DNA of 64,000 nt from Tomocerus qinae (taxonomy: Eukaryota > Arthropoda > Collembola > Entomobryomorpha > Tomoceridae). A program made the translations under genes and the position numbers. Of the stretch, positions 45,493 to 58,844 are shown piece by piece. Within the stretch, counting starts at the first letter, position 1. Each line of letters starts with the position of its first letter. The stretch is taken from NCBI GenBank assembly GCA_020055645.1, contig CM034546.1, forward strand, positions 54,808,001 to 54,872,000, read 5' to 3'. The notes under the pieces are model-generated. The model was not told the DNA's origin and made no database searches. It was given only the letters and a program-made list of their open reading frames with translations.

Positions 45493-47687
45493 TTTTAAGC
45501 GTAGAGGCCTATAATTTACAAATATACAATTTTATCAATTTAATATTTAACACTTTCAAAAACAAGACTTTCCATTTTCGTGCTAGTTTATAGTTTAGCC
45601 CGTGGTATTTAGCTAGTTTATCGTTTTTACGGTATCACTATTGCCCTTGTCATTCTGTGATATCTCTGTGCATCTGCAAATGACTATTTCAAATTCTGGA
45701 TGTATGTCGTAGGCTGTTTGATTTGAAATCAAAATTTAAGGTGTTTATGTTTATAATCCATCTTTTGTGTAAAATTTTAATAATAAGTGTACATCGTTTT
45801 GACATTTAGTTAAACATTAAAAAGTTACGCTAACTTATTGTATACAGCTGACAGCATAATATGACGAATGACGGGACATAAAATATACCTATCAATGATA
45901 GAAATTAATGACTAGGTAAATCATATGGATGGTTGTTCGGTATTAGACGAAAGAGATTAGTGAGTGATAATGATGAATGAACAATATCAATAATGAAAAT
46001 TTCAAAACTTTTAACCTTACCTTCTTAATTTAGCCCGACCTTTTCAGGAATGATTCTATTGTATAAATTTTTGCTGCTGGCCTTTTTAAACTCTTTTTTT
46101 CATTATTTTCATTAGTACTTTTATTTTCGATACAAATCGATCGAATTTATCTATTTTGTCTTTCTGCCTTCTGTTCTGTTTGTAGAAATACAATACAGTT
46201 TGAATTCTAAGCAAAAAGGTAGATCATTTTTTAGCTCCGTCGCAACATTTATACACGATCAGTGCAAAGTGTATGTTGTAGGGTTAAAGTAAGACAGTTT
46301 TTTATGGAGGTGCTAGGTTGTAGGCGGAGGAGGTAGACCGGTTGGTGTTGATGTGGAAGAGGAGAGGAGGGAGGTGGAGGAGGTGAAAATTGAAATAGAC
46401 GATGGAGGTGAATGTAAAAGGGAGGATTTTTCTGACCTGAATCACTCCTCCACTTTTCATTTCCTCTGGTAAGGTGCATTATACAATATATAAGAGTATT
46501 ATTATTATGTATTTTTCAAAATCATAACATCGCTTCCATGACGAGACGACCATTCATTCATTCATCCATGTACTGAATATTGAGCACCCCAGAGGATAGG
46601 ATATACGAACGATCATGCCCTTCAGCATAAAATCTCAGGAAACCATACTTATAACTGTAATTTAGAAACAAAATTTATAACTTTATAAGTTTATCTTTAT
46701 TATCTTTTGTAAATATAATACTTCAAAAACGTATCTCTGTCAAACTGTCCATTAAACATAGCTATCATTAATTTTTTGCCAGATAAACATTTTCCAATTA
46801 CGTCAATACTTAAAATGGTGAGATGTGTTAATTTATTTTAAATCTTTTTTGCAATATCAATTATATGTTTTGCTTATCTAGCCTGTGTTATTTCATTACA
46901 CTGAGTTTAATTTGTCACATATGGATTAATTGGAATATAAAATATATTGTGGTTGAAGTTTTTTATTGCCTTTTTAAGTAACTATATTATGATTTATGTA
47001 GTATGTATACTACTTACTACGTTTACTATATACTCACTACACCCGTATAAAAATCGATATATATAATTCCTCGGGGAGTTATTTGTTTCAAAAGCTATCG
47101 TATTTTTCTTCTAAAAGAGGAAAAAGATGGGTATAATCGCATAGGAAATTATTTCGAAACGGGGAATTATTATTCAAACAGTCAATTTGTAAGTCCTTTT
47201 TGTTATTTTATTGCAATCCACTTTTGAAAAAAGGATTTATTAATGTAAAATTATTATTTAAAATAAACGAGGCAATTATTTGAATGTATATATTTAATTT
47301 ACGTTATCATCCTCGTTGTCTGAACAAATATTTATTGGTTCCTTGAATTCTAAATACATATCTTCGTCTTCTGAAGGCAGTAAAATGTCAAGTTGTTTAA
47401 TTAGGGGATCATCAATTTCTTTGATAAATCTTGTGTTCATAGTTAATATTCGAAGGTGGGGAATTATTTCAAAACTAATAATTTAAATGTTATAGTACTT
47501 TGTTCCTGAAAAGGAACAAATTGATATAATTCCCCGGAAGGGGAATTAATTCTATGAGGTGTATTATTTAGATTATAACAGTAGACCAGAATTCCAAACT
47601 CCAAGATTCAGATCCTCAGTCGTTCGTTGTAAGTAAGGGTGTACCGCGTACATATTTTTGTCCCTCTGCGTTTCAATTTTTTGCAAA
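45493..47687. other. Intergenic region between the THAP cluster and the SDR genes
   Basis: No strong gene is seen. A purine-rich block lies at 46310-46390, a small acidic minus-strand ORF at 47294-47440, and a repeated GGGGAATTAT-type motif spans 47073-47560. Confidence 0.5.
47294..47440 (-). CDS. Small acidic ORF, 48 aa, unrecognised
   Basis: ATG to TAA encodes a Leu-rich acidic peptide containing LLPSEDEDMYLEFKEP and ending DNEDDN. It lies between copies of the GGGGAATTAT-type motif. It may be a fragment of a larger acidic protein, such as the N-terminal part of a transposase, but that is a guess. Confidence 0.22.
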   Translation of the reverse strand: MNTRFIKEIDDPLIKQLDILLPSEDEDMYLEFKEPINICSDNEDDNVN

Positions 47688-49485
47688 ATGTCAATGCAAA
47701 GAGTTGCTGTTGTAACTGGAGGCAATAAAGGAATTGGATTAGCCATTGTTAAGCACCTATCTCAGCAATTTTAATGGAATCGTCTACTTGATCAGCTAGG
47801 GATGAGACCAGAGGGAAGGATGCAGTTGCGGAACTTGAAAAGGTACATTTATTTGTGTTTTTTATAATCGTAAAAGCTAAAACGTAAAGCTTCCTGAAAA
47901 TGTAGGCTACTTTAGTGTGTCACAAGCAGAGGCTGCTGTTGTGCAGCGCTGCTTTTGTGTTTATCTGTCCAGATAAAAATGCAGTTTTAATATTCTATTA
48001 TTGTTCTTTGATAAGATAATTTCTTACAATTTTTATGTGGATATGTTACATACATAGTAATGGCTAATGTGAGTTTGCTTGAACTTAAACTGGCCGGTGG
48101 CTGCAAACGCAATAAAACATTATGTTATTAAACTATCCTCATGTTATTTTAAAGTGATCATCTTATGTATAACAGTTGGGGATTCACCCTAAGTTTCATC
48201 TTTTGGATATTGAATCCAAGGAGAGCATTAATCAACTTCGGGATCACTTAAAAGAAAAATATGGAGGGCTGGATGTTCTTGTCAATAATGCTGCAATCGC
48301 TTACAAAGGTACAGTCAAACAATCTCATCCATTAATAAAATTAAATATTCATGTACAATTAGATAAGATAAATGTACAAAGGCTAGAATGATAAAACATT
48401 TGACCGATTTATCTGGACGCCGTGGTCGCTGATTATTAAAAAGCATTGGACATCCACTAATATTGTATGCCAGAAGTAGTAAACATAAAACTTTTTCAGC
48501 ATGATGCTACCAGAACCTTTCGGTGAACAGGCTGAGAACACAATACGCATAAATTTTCATGCGACTGTGAATGTTTGTGAAAGTTTGTTTCCACTATTAA
48601 GAAAGCATGCTCGAGTTTACAGTCAACCTTTCCAAGTTCGGTGCAGGTATATACCATATAACTTTAAATATTATATGGATATATATTTATTTGTTTTTTT
48701 TCCTAATAACAAACTATACGCTTCGCTTGTGGGGGAATGATAGGACATTTGCAAAAATCAACGGTGCTGAACCAGGTCGGTCGGAGTTGCGAAAAGATTT
48801 TCTTCACCGACAGCAACTAAAGAACAAATCGCGGAGCTTGTAAATGAATTTGTTACGTAAGTGAACTTTTTTACAAGATTTGTCATATAGTGAGAAATTT
48901 TGGATTTGTTTGTACAGGGTAATTTGTACAGGAATTAAACTCTTGATTACCACAACCGACATGGTATCAGAGAACCACTTTCTATCCATTTGGTATTAAA
49001 ATTAGAGTAACTAATCCACTTAACGCTCATTGATTTGACATGATTAGGGTCATTAGATCCACAAAAAGATTCTCTCTCAAATGGATGGGAAGTGTTTTTT
49101 GATACATGGTCGGAGGGCAGGCTGTGAGTAGGTTGAGATAATTATATAAAGTGATGGTCCGTATTTATTTAGTTTGGCCAAAGGAAGGAAAAACATTTTG
49201 AAGCAGGATGGCCCAATTCGACTTACATGGTGTCAAAAGTAGCTGTGTCCGCTTTGACAATAATTCAACAGAGAAAAGTTCGACCAGAATCCTGAGCAAG
49301 ACATTGTTGTCAATTCTGTACATCCTGGTTACGTGGACACTGACATGACCAGCCACAAAGGAGAATTGAGCGTCGACGAAGGTTGCCAGGCTCCTGTTCA
49401 TTTGGCTTTGCTTCCACCCAATGTAAAAGAACCTCGGGGTGGGTATGTCTGGTGCGATAAGAGAATTGTCGACTGGGTGAATTAA
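47688..49485 (+). pseudogene. Carbonyl-reductase-like SDR, copy 1 (interrupted)
   Basis: Five exons are visible: 47688-47842, 48176-48308, 48500-48646, 48744-48856 and 49173-49485. The product would be an NADPH-dependent short-chain dehydrogenase of the CBR1 type, a cytosolic reductase of carbonyl compounds. Cofactor motif TGGNKGIG is near residue 10, then VLVNNAA, and catalytic YMVSK with the C-terminal [13 protein letters not shown] segment. As given the frame is broken: TAA at 47772-47774, an extra base before FGEQ in exon 3, and extra bases around 49180 and 49268. Indels are almost all single-base insertions, so sequence error is as likely as pseudogene status. Confidence 0.7.
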
Positions 49486-50531
49486 TCAAATCTGTTTTTA
49501 AAGTAAATGCTTTCGTCCTAAATGATTAAAAACTCAAATGAAAATCCTAATTTCTTATTAATCTTAATTTGTTTTAGACTCTACCAGAATTTAATAGCAT
49601 AACAAAGGAATATCTATACTTTAACTCGATATTGTTGAGAATTCGCTAACAAAATTTTGTCATTCAGAATTCAATTCAGAGCGTTATCATCCTTGGATTT
49701 TTGCAATTAATAATTCCTGAAGATGTTGTCGTTTCTCCAATTTTTCCCTTAACTAAAATTATTTCTCTAACATCTTTAAAAGTTTAAGCATGTCATCCGT
49801 TATCCTCTAGAACTTCAGGCAACATAAAAAACTGGTGTATCATGATACCCCTTATAAGTATGTTTATGGGAAGAAGATGACAATTGTTTGGCCTTTTTGA
49901 AATAAAACTTTTCCTTTTTCTCCGATTTGGGGGGGGGGCGCCACGGCCCCTGTCCCCTACCTAACTGAATAATACGGGCTTGGGGCCCGATGACCATAAT
50001 TATTAATTCAGTATATTATTACTACATGGGTCCATATGGGCAACTCTAAAGAATAGAAAACATTGCGCATTATGTTAACATTATTGTTTCATGAATATTG
50101 TTGGTTGTTGTTCATTGTTTGTGTAAGGCGAGACCATGAAATGAATGCATGAAGCGTGACCGATCATTTTATACGGTTTTATAATAAGAAATTCTTTTAG
50201 TATGCTTATAATAATGATGCAGGGTAACATCCCGCACCATGTAGATACAGTCGTGGTTTGTAGTTATCCTTGTCCCTGCTAATCCGGAGGCGATATTCCA
50301 TTCATCCTCTCCTTAGAATTTCCACGCTGAAAATCATCTTCAATTTACTCTCTGTGTCTTACATTTTTTTTTTATTCACTTGTTTACCGGGTTACATAAT
50401 ACTCCTATTCTGACACCTGAGTATATTTTTGGCTAGTTTTCAATCAAACATTGTGAATCTTAAAATCAGCTGCTCCTCTGTTCTCTGCCTGCAATTAATT
50501 TGCTTAAATCATAAATCAACAATTCAAAAAA
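49486..50531. other. Spacer between the SDR copies
   Basis: No gene is seen. A G-rich tract with GGGGGGGGGGCGCCACGGCC-like sequence lies at about 49928-49950, similar in style to the G/C-rich element ends at 34560 and 15672. Confidence 0.45.
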
Positions 50532-52028
50532 ATGGCCCAAAGAAGTAGCTGTTGTAACGGGAAGCAATAAAGGGGATTGGCTTTGCAATTGTTAAACACC
50601 TTTGTCCACAATTTGACGGAATCGTTTATTTAGCTGCCAGGGATGAGGCCAGAGGGAAAGATGCAGTTGCTGAACTTGAAAAAGGTTAAATAATAATGAA
50701 TTAATTGGATAGTTCATTTATTTGAGGTTTAAATTATTTCTAATACACAACATGCTTGTTTTAGTGACATAAATATAATTATAGCAACTCAAATTTTTTT
50801 TGAAATTTTGATTTACATCACTTATATAGTTGGGCGTGAATCCGAAGTTTCAACAGCTGGACATTGACTCTAAGGAGAGCATCGATCGCTTTCGAGATTA
50901 TATTGAAAAAAACTCACGGAGGAATAGACATTCTCGTCAATAATGCTGCAATTGCATACAAAGTAATTACCATTCCTTCATATTTTATTTATATCTGCAT
51001 GAAAATCTTATTTATTCGATGAATTACATTGGTTTGAATGTCATGCATAGTAATTAGCGATCAAACTGGGTGTACTGTCCTGTTTAGGTGTTTCGGTATT
51101 TTTTGTTTATGAAACAAAAAACTACATTTTAAATGTTTCTTGATTATTAATTCTTTCTTTCCTTTAAATGTAATGTAACTTGTAGAAAATATTTCCATAG
51201 TTGATAGTAAAAAGTATAAATACTTTAATTTTTTCTAGAATGCTGCCACAGAGCCCTTTGGAGAGCAAGCTGAGAGACACTGTACGGGTCAATTTTATCG
51301 GAACTATGAATGTGTGCGATAGCCTATTTCCACTTTTGAGAAAACATGCACGAGTGGTTAATGTGTCTAGTTCTGCAGGTACACTAACAATTACCAATTA
51401 GTTTTGAATTTTTAACATTTAAAGTGTAATATTTTTGTAATCATGCTTTAAAATGTCATTTTAATTAAATTGCATTCGAAATATTGTATTATTTTATAAC
51501 TTATACATTTCAGGACACTTGCAAAAAATTTGCGGTGCTGAGCCAGGTCGATCGGAATTGCAGAAACGATTTTTCTCGCAGAAGATGCCACTCAAGAACA
51601 AATAGTAGACCTTGCGAATGAATTTGTTACGTATGTTTTCATTTTAGAAGTACCTATGTAAGTTAAAATAATTGGTTGAATTTATGATGACTTTGGATTT
51701 GTAAATAGTTTGGCGAAGGAAGGAAAGCACTTTGAAGCTGGATGGCCTAATTCGACTTATGTCGTTTCAAAAGTGGCTTTGTCTGCACTCACGAGAATTC
51801 AGCAGAGAAAGTTCGACGCAGAATCCTGAAGCAAGACATTGTTGTCAATTCGGTGCATCCAGGTTATGTGGACACTGATATGACCAGCCATATAGGGCCC
51901 GTTGACTATTGACTGAAGGATGCCAAGCTCCGGTCTATTTGGCTCTCCTTCCACCCCTCGTGTGAAGAGGAAAACCTCGGGGCGGGTATGTCTGGTACGA
52001 TAAAAAAACTGTTGATTGGTTCAACTAA
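50532..52028 (+). pseudogene. Carbonyl-reductase-like SDR, copy 2 (interrupted)
   Basis: Same five-exon layout: 50532-50684, 50830-50962, 51239-51378, 51514-51630 and 51709-52028. Motifs: TGSNKGIG (split by one extra base just after the ATG region), ILVNNAA, NVSSSAG with the catalytic Ser region, YVVSK, and [13 protein letters not shown]. Frame breaks lie near 50540-50575, 51275, 51565, 51810-51830 and 51900. It is a tandem duplicate of copy 1 about 3 kb upstream, with no other gene between. Whether it is active cannot be judged from this consensus. Confidence 0.68.
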
Positions 52029-52145
52029 GTCATTCACGAATCGAAATCCTGATATAAAATAGACTTTAACTGCAAGTTTATGCTTATGTGATTATCATCA
52101 TTCTATAACTTTAATTTGCATTTGGATAATGTATTTTCAGTATAA

Positions 52146-52450
52146 TTACTAGCACTTAGATACTTATTGTTAGAAGAAATTATCAAATTGTTTAAGAAAA
52201 GTATTACAGAAATATTGAAATCACTATTGCATGAATTTTTTAATATAGCTACTAACACTTAAATACTTATTTGTACCTTGGAAATAGCAATCAAATGTTT
52301 CAAAAACGTATTACAGAAATATTAGACATTGTTGTCACATTTATTGTGGGCCTTTTCCATATAGTTACTATATACTAACACTTAAATACTTATTGTACCT
52401 TGGAAATAGCAATCAATTGTTTCAAAAAATTATTGCAAAAATATTAGGCA
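52146..52450. repeat. Three diverged tandem repeats of about 110-125 bp
   Basis: Blocks containing CACTTAAATACTTATT followed by TTGTTTCAAAAA and TATTACAGAAATATT-like sequence recur three times downstream of SDR copy 2. Confidence 0.65.
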
Positions 52451-53628
52451 ATGAAGATAAGTTAGATGAGAATACATTAATTATGATTACTGTAATAATT
52501 TTTCTGCTTCAGAAATAACAACCAAGCTTGTTTGGATGTATATTTTAGAAGCATTGAAATAAAATTTATTAATTGTGGGATTGAAACAATGTTCCTAGTC
52601 TTTCATACATGTTTATTACAGGCCATAATAATATGATTTTTGAGCTGAACACTTTAATAGTCACATCCTGTATCTCACTTTCATATGAATTTCCTATCAC
52701 TAAACCTATCTAATTAGCAAAATCAATTTTTGTTTGTATTTGTACAACACAACCTCTTTAGAAGACATGTTAAGATGCCGCTTTTTATTTCTTCATTTGT
52801 TGCACTAACAGCCATTATTGAAATGGTGTAATTTCTTTTCAGTTATTAAATGTTTAATATGACAAGTTTTTTTTAAATTTGCAATGGTACTACCTAAAAT
52901 GGCCTCAATGATAGAAAAGCAAACTTGGAAAATCCGAAACTGCCACTGGCCATTGGGTTACCGACCAGAAAAATTCATATTTTTCACATTTTACATTGAA
53001 AGTAAACTTGGTAGAATGAATATAGTCGAAGTAAGGCGATTTTCTGTTAGTTGTAAGTATGTAAGTTTTACACCCTTTTCTCTAATAGGGAATGAATGTA
53101 GCCTATTTAGTAGTTTCCATGGCTGTCAGAAGTCCAGATGTCAATCTATAGTTATTAAGTACGACTTTGTACGATGAATAGAACCGAAGTTATATTGATG
53201 TATAATAATTAAATTATTATAAAAATTTAAACCCCTCCCCCAGTAAGGGAGTGATACCAATTTTGCCCCTTTAAAGAATGTAGCATTTATATTTACCTGT
53301 AGATAGTACCCTGAAAAGTAGTCTAGCTCAAATCGTTCGAAATTTATCGTACAGGGATTACCGGGCTAATAGATAGAAAAATATTATTCTAAGAAAATAA
53401 ACTGCTCCTAAATAAAGCCCGTATAAATTTTCCTTTCATATGCATATATGTAAATAAATCCTTTGTAAGTTTATTAAAGCAATTATTATTTAAAGTAGCA
53501 CAGTTTAGACAGAAATGGACGATCATTATCAATTAATTTATATAATCTAAAATCTAACCTAATTCACTACTATTAACCTTTAGATTGCTTAATAAGCACA
53601 TTATCACTACTTTTACTAACTTTAGACT
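52451..53628. other. Non-coding flank up to the assembly gap
   Basis: No supported gene. The longest plus-strand ORF (52884-53177) has no recognisable domain and no homolog in the window. Confidence 0.4.
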
Positions 53629-53728
53629 NNNNNNNNNNNNNNNNNNNNNNNNNNNNNNNNNNNNNNNNNNNNNNNNNNNNNNNNNNNNNNNNNNNNNNNN
53701 NNNNNNNNNNNNNNNNNNNNNNNNNNNN
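53629..53728. other. Assembly gap of exactly 100 N
   Basis: A run of 100 undetermined bases, the usual placeholder for a gap of unknown size. Sequence right of it does not continue the left side. Confidence 0.99.
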
Positions 53729-56700
53729 CTGCATTATTTTCAGGTGTGAGTATTTTGACTATTTCTGCTTCAGGGAACGACGGATTTTCAATTTTGACAC
53801 TCGGCAAACAATAAGGGATCAGCAGTACCAATGAACTCTGTGGGAGCAGTAATAAAATGATCTTCAACTATTTCCACTTCAGAAGAATCTGAATCTTCGA
53901 TTTTTACTTCTCTACTGGAAATGATAAATGAGTATCATTATCTATTTCCCACAGGAGACGTGTAGGGTTTTCAAATTTTACTTCAATTGGGGACGACTGA
54001 GACGTTTTCAAAATATATTTCTTCCTCAGTAATGAAATTTTCAATTTTAATCTTCCCCCAAATTTAAAGAATCTCCACATCTCCTATTTCAAATGAAGAT
54101 GAAGGATTTTCTATTTCTATTTTCATTGATGATACAATAACGGAGTCTCAATTTCTCTTCTTCTCTCCGACGACAAGGAGTCATTAGATTTTGCATGCAT
54201 GGAAGATAAAGAATTTTCATGTTCCATTTTACCATTGGCTGTTGGATTTTCTATACGAGTTATAAAAAACCAAAAATAAATCCTAAGCCTTTAAAATTTT
54301 CAAGCAAGCAAACAACTTAATTAAATCCATTTTAAATAATTATTATTTTTAAAATGTACAGTAAAATTTAATATAGATTTGATGGAATAGATTAGACAAT
54401 AGCTTATAAAATGACAATTAACCAAATTGACCAAAACAAAAGGGTTTAATTTTATACGATACAAAAACAGATTTTTTTGTTGCAAATGGCAAAAATACAT
54501 TATAGATGGAAAATATATCAGTGAAAATTGTCATGCAAATCTACCATATTAAAGTGCAAAGGTAAAAATCGTTTTACTCTACCATTCCCAAGACAACAAA
54601 ATTGGCAAAGCGCCTCTTTGGAGAGTGGTTTACGCTTTTCCCAAAATTGATGACATTTGGGTCAAAATGTCTTGAACATATTCGGTTTAATTTAATCTGG
54701 TTCCCAAGAATCGTCATTTCTAGATTTTCGAATAAATTCCTATCCAGTCATTTCTTAAGTCGAGGTTACCAGTGGGAATCCTAAAAAACATATTTCTAGT
54801 GAATGTATTGAAACTTCAAATTCTAACTTAAAAATATTAGAATAACTTATATTTTTATATTCTTACCTAAGAAAGTAAGGTTTTTTCTTGTAAATTATGT
54901 TACTTTGTATATCACAGCCACTAATCGTTCCATTAAGCTGTAATTATAGTCTTCATAGGGTTTAAAGTATGTATGGTCATGGTCGTTAGCAACAATATTA
55001 TTTTGTGGAATCGCGTTCTGATTATTATCGCCGTCCGCTGCAGATTCTAAAATATAAAAGGAGGATGTGAAAAATGTAAGTAAAAAATCATTACAAAAAA
55101 GACTGCTGTAAAAACTAAAAAGTGGGGCCTTACCCTAAGCACCTAATCTAACCTACTGCAAGAGTGCCGATGCCGAGTTAATAATTACTATAAAATTGGA
55201 CTTTTTTGTCGGACCGTAGATCATAATATGATTTAGAACATACCCTTTTTGGGAGAAATTGGATCCAAATGTCCGTCGTCACCGAAAGATTGACTATTTT
55301 CCATTACGCATCCCAAAAATAACTTCACCATCTAAATTTTGAATACAATGTTATCATCATTAGGATTAATAGGCTACACCCTTACTAATATCTTGCCGTT
55401 TTGCTTCTTACCGGAAAAAATAGTGGGAATGGCATCTTTATCTAATATACCGATATTAGGATATTTTGAAAAATATATTTTTCCTCAAAATGACTTGAAC
55501 ATACAACCGATAAATCATTTGGTTGCCAGTTATTATTTTTTCTAGATTTTCTGATAAATTCCACCCATCTCCTTTTCTCTCTATCAGTATTGGGACACTT
55601 GCTCTCGGGATTCTAAACCATAAATATTTTTGTTTTCAACTTTTTAATTAATAAATTTATTTAAATATTACTTTGATATTTTACCGATAAAAAGTAGCTG
55701 ATCCGTTATTGCTAGCAGTATTTTCATTATTACAGCCACCTAACACTACAAGTTGTTGTGATAACCAGGAAAATGGCAAGCAATCGATCATAGCCTTTGA
55801 CCCTAAAATAAAATGGGCTAATTAAGTAAACATTATATTATGGTGTTAAATGTTATACTGTACATACATACTACATTACATGTTATACATATGTTAACGG
55901 CAATAAGTAAATTCAGGCATTGCTTTCTAATGCCTAGGCAATAAGCTTAATGCCTCAATGCCTGGCATTAAGCTTAATGCCTAGTCTTTAAGCTTAAAAA
56001 GCCTAGGCATTAAGCCTCAATGCCTGAATTTTACTCGGCATTAAGCTTAATGCCTGGTCTTATTGCCTGATTTTGGTGGAAATCAATCGTAAACAGCAAA
56101 AACTTAAGTCTAATATACACCGTCGATGGTGTATTTATGTAAAAAATGCAAATGTACACGGTTAGGTTAGTCATTTAAAAACAATATGGGATTTTTACAC
56201 GTATTTTTAATTTCATAAATTTTACTAATGCTGCATGTTACACACCTCCTCCATTCGGATTTCTCACAGTAAGTTCGAGTGTTAAAGAGTTCCATTGGAG
56301 TAATCCTGCAACCTCAGCGACAATTCCAACCTTTCAGTTCAGCAATGTCTTGAGGGGTGGTTTCTGTAAATGCATGACTTAAAGTGTCCTCATATAGGAA
56401 AAATTTCAATTTGTCAAAATTTGTCATCTTTATCCATACTCAGGCCTGCCCAATGACTCTGTTATGAGCGGTGCCATCATCATGAGCCCATCACCAACCC
56501 ACGTAATCACCTCTACCATGTCACTAATATTATAATTTACCTCTAGTAAGTTAGGGAGTTAATCGATCTATCGATTCTATATTTCATTTGCAATAAACTA
56601 TAAAACTTATAGATTTGCTTGTGTCCTAATTCTATCGTTATCTCGTGGAATCATTTCTTCACATTTAGATAAGAAATTCTGGCATCCCCAATGCAACTCT

Positions 56701-58084
56701 TCTATATATAATTGGGGAAATCCGGAATGTGGAGGAGGTGGTAACATTAACATACAGCATTACGTAAAATTTATGAAATTAAAAATACGTGTAAAAATCC
56801 CATATTGTTTTAAATGACTAACCCTAACCGTGTACATTTGCATTTTAAGTATAAAATACACATCGACGGTGTATATTATTAGACTTAAGTTTTTGCTGTT
56901 TACATTGATTTCCACCCAAATCAGTGCAATAAGACCAGGCATTAAGCTTAATGCCGAGTAAAATTCAGGTAATAGGCTTAATGCCTAGGCTTTAAGCTTT
57001 CAATGCCGGGCATTTTTAGGCATTAAGCTTATTGCCTAGGCATTAAGCTTAATGCCTGAATTTACTTATTGCCGTTAACACATATATTATATTGTTTATT
57101 TATATTTATATAGCCAAATATAAGATAAATTATTTTGAATCACTTCCACTGCTTTTCTTTATTGATACTCAATTTTTGTCATTGTCATAGAAATTAAGAT
57201 TTAAAAATTAAATCAAAACAGATATCATATAACTTGAAACTAAATGAATATAAGTATTATTATTAGTGGTTCATCAAAAACTTGGAACGTGTTTTAGCAC
57301 AGTAAGACGGTTTTCTTCAAATGTAGCATAATAATATGAATGAACAGCCTTAAAGCAGTTTATATAAGATGTTAATGTCACACGATTTTCATTTTTCTTT
57401 GAAAAAGTTTAGGAATTGGAATAAGTCAAACTTAAAAAAATTTAGAAATCTTATAGAAATATTGGGTTCTTCTTGTCTACAATGTTTAGGCTAATCATGT
57501 AGATAATTGTGGAAATACTTTACGTAATTAATAGACAACCCTCATTTACAAAAATTTTATGTATCTGTATTTTCCTTGTCGAATTATGTCAGAAAAAAAA
57601 GCCTCTCAGTACATATTTAAAAAACATTCTAAGCGTTAAGAATTGGTATTTAGTTGAAGAAGGAAAAAAAGTGTGGTTGTTGTAAAATACCTTTGCCAAG
57701 GAAAAGGGTTGGAATAGCCCCAGGGGTCAGTATGTTTCTAAATTTTGTCACCATGAAACATTTTCGGTCGGAAATGTTCCTTGAGCATATTCTTGTAATT
57801 TTGTTTTGGTTCCCAGCTGTAGTCATCTTTAGATGCTCTGATAATATATCAAGCCAGTACTCAGGTCTAACCCCTGGACGAAATCTGGTACCTGATGGAA
57901 AGCTAAATACTTCGGTCATTAGATATCATTATTATCCCGGCAGTATTAGCAATAAAGTTTATTAAAAAATTAATCTCTTGTGAGCTTACGGCATATGCCA
58001 TGACGAAATGGAACTTTCTCTACGATTTTGAAGTGTGCAACCAGATATCATACATGCACCGTGTATGTATTTACACTCTGGCAT
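53729..58084 (-). pseudogene. Copy of the 5' part of gene 1 (THAP 1-3 and acidic exon)
   Basis: It contains THAP 1 (exon B about 57670-57903, exon A up to the ATG at 58082-58084), THAP 2 (about 55413-55800), the linker (about 55245-55332), THAP 3 (about 54585-55045) and part of the acidic exon, cut by the N gap. Frames are broken by many small insertions, for example in exon B of THAP 1. The first of the two ATGs in gene 1 is altered here, leaving the second. Confidence 0.75.
55893..57079. mobile_element. 1187-bp fold-back element present in only one copy of the duplicated region
   Basis: The ends are GTTAACGGCAATAAGTAAAT and its inverted copy. Arms of about 360 bases (55893-56264 and 56720-57079) pair. 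ACATAT is duplicated at both sides (55887-55892 and 57080-57085) and is present once at the empty site near 10427-10432. The arms contain many copies of the palindromic word AGGCATTAAGCTTAATGCCT. No transposase ORF. Confidence 0.88.
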
Positions 58085-58844
58085 CAATTAAACTTGATTA
58101 AACTAGTGCAATTCCTTTATTATTGTGTCGCTTGAGCCAGTAATGTTGAAGCCTATAAAAAATAAATGATTGTCAACTATCACCGCAACTCTCTATTATT
58201 ATTTGTATAACAAAGTACAGTAAGTAGGCTGTACTAATAAAACAAAACAAGATATCGAAATGAAACAGAAAGTTGCAGTCTACAATCTAGATGAGGGGCT
58301 AATTTTAGTAATATTTCAAAAATTCCATTAAGTAATTCAAATAGGTATTTATGAATAAGGGTATTTCCTTTTTTGGCATCACCTAGCATCGCATCAAGCA
58401 TCTGGGCTTGAGCGGAATATAAAAGAAAACAATGTACAATATCAAAGATTTTTATCAGTTACCGTTTTATTATTTTAACTATTTTTTACATAGACGCAGG
58501 CGGTCCAGAGAGCTAGTTTTTGCCATTAACGAAAACTCCCTTTTACTAAGTATCATTAGATGAATGATATTACCATAATTCTCTTTTCAAAGATCATTTC
58601 ATGCAACTCCACAGCTTAATATTTAAAAAAATGTCTAAATGTTTTGATTTCTCAATTTTTTGATTGTTTAGTTTAAGTAGATATATATTTCCATCATCAC
58701 AATTCATGTTGCCTTATTTACATGCGAAGGCAAAAAATATTATTCACAAATCGAAGTTAATGTAAGATTATAGCTAAATAGAGTTCACAGCTTTTTTGTC
58801 AATTAGTAATAACCAATTCGTATTTTTAAACGAATGCTTAATAA

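Noticed and set aside
46249-46479. Pro/His/Ser-rich minus-strand ORF of 76 codons
   Set aside because: It is the complement of a purine-rich low-complexity tract (GGAGG repeats) with no domain.
52884-53177. Plus-strand ORF of 97 codons downstream of the SDR genes
   Set aside because: No domain, no paralog in the window and no splice or start context beyond chance. Left as non-coding.
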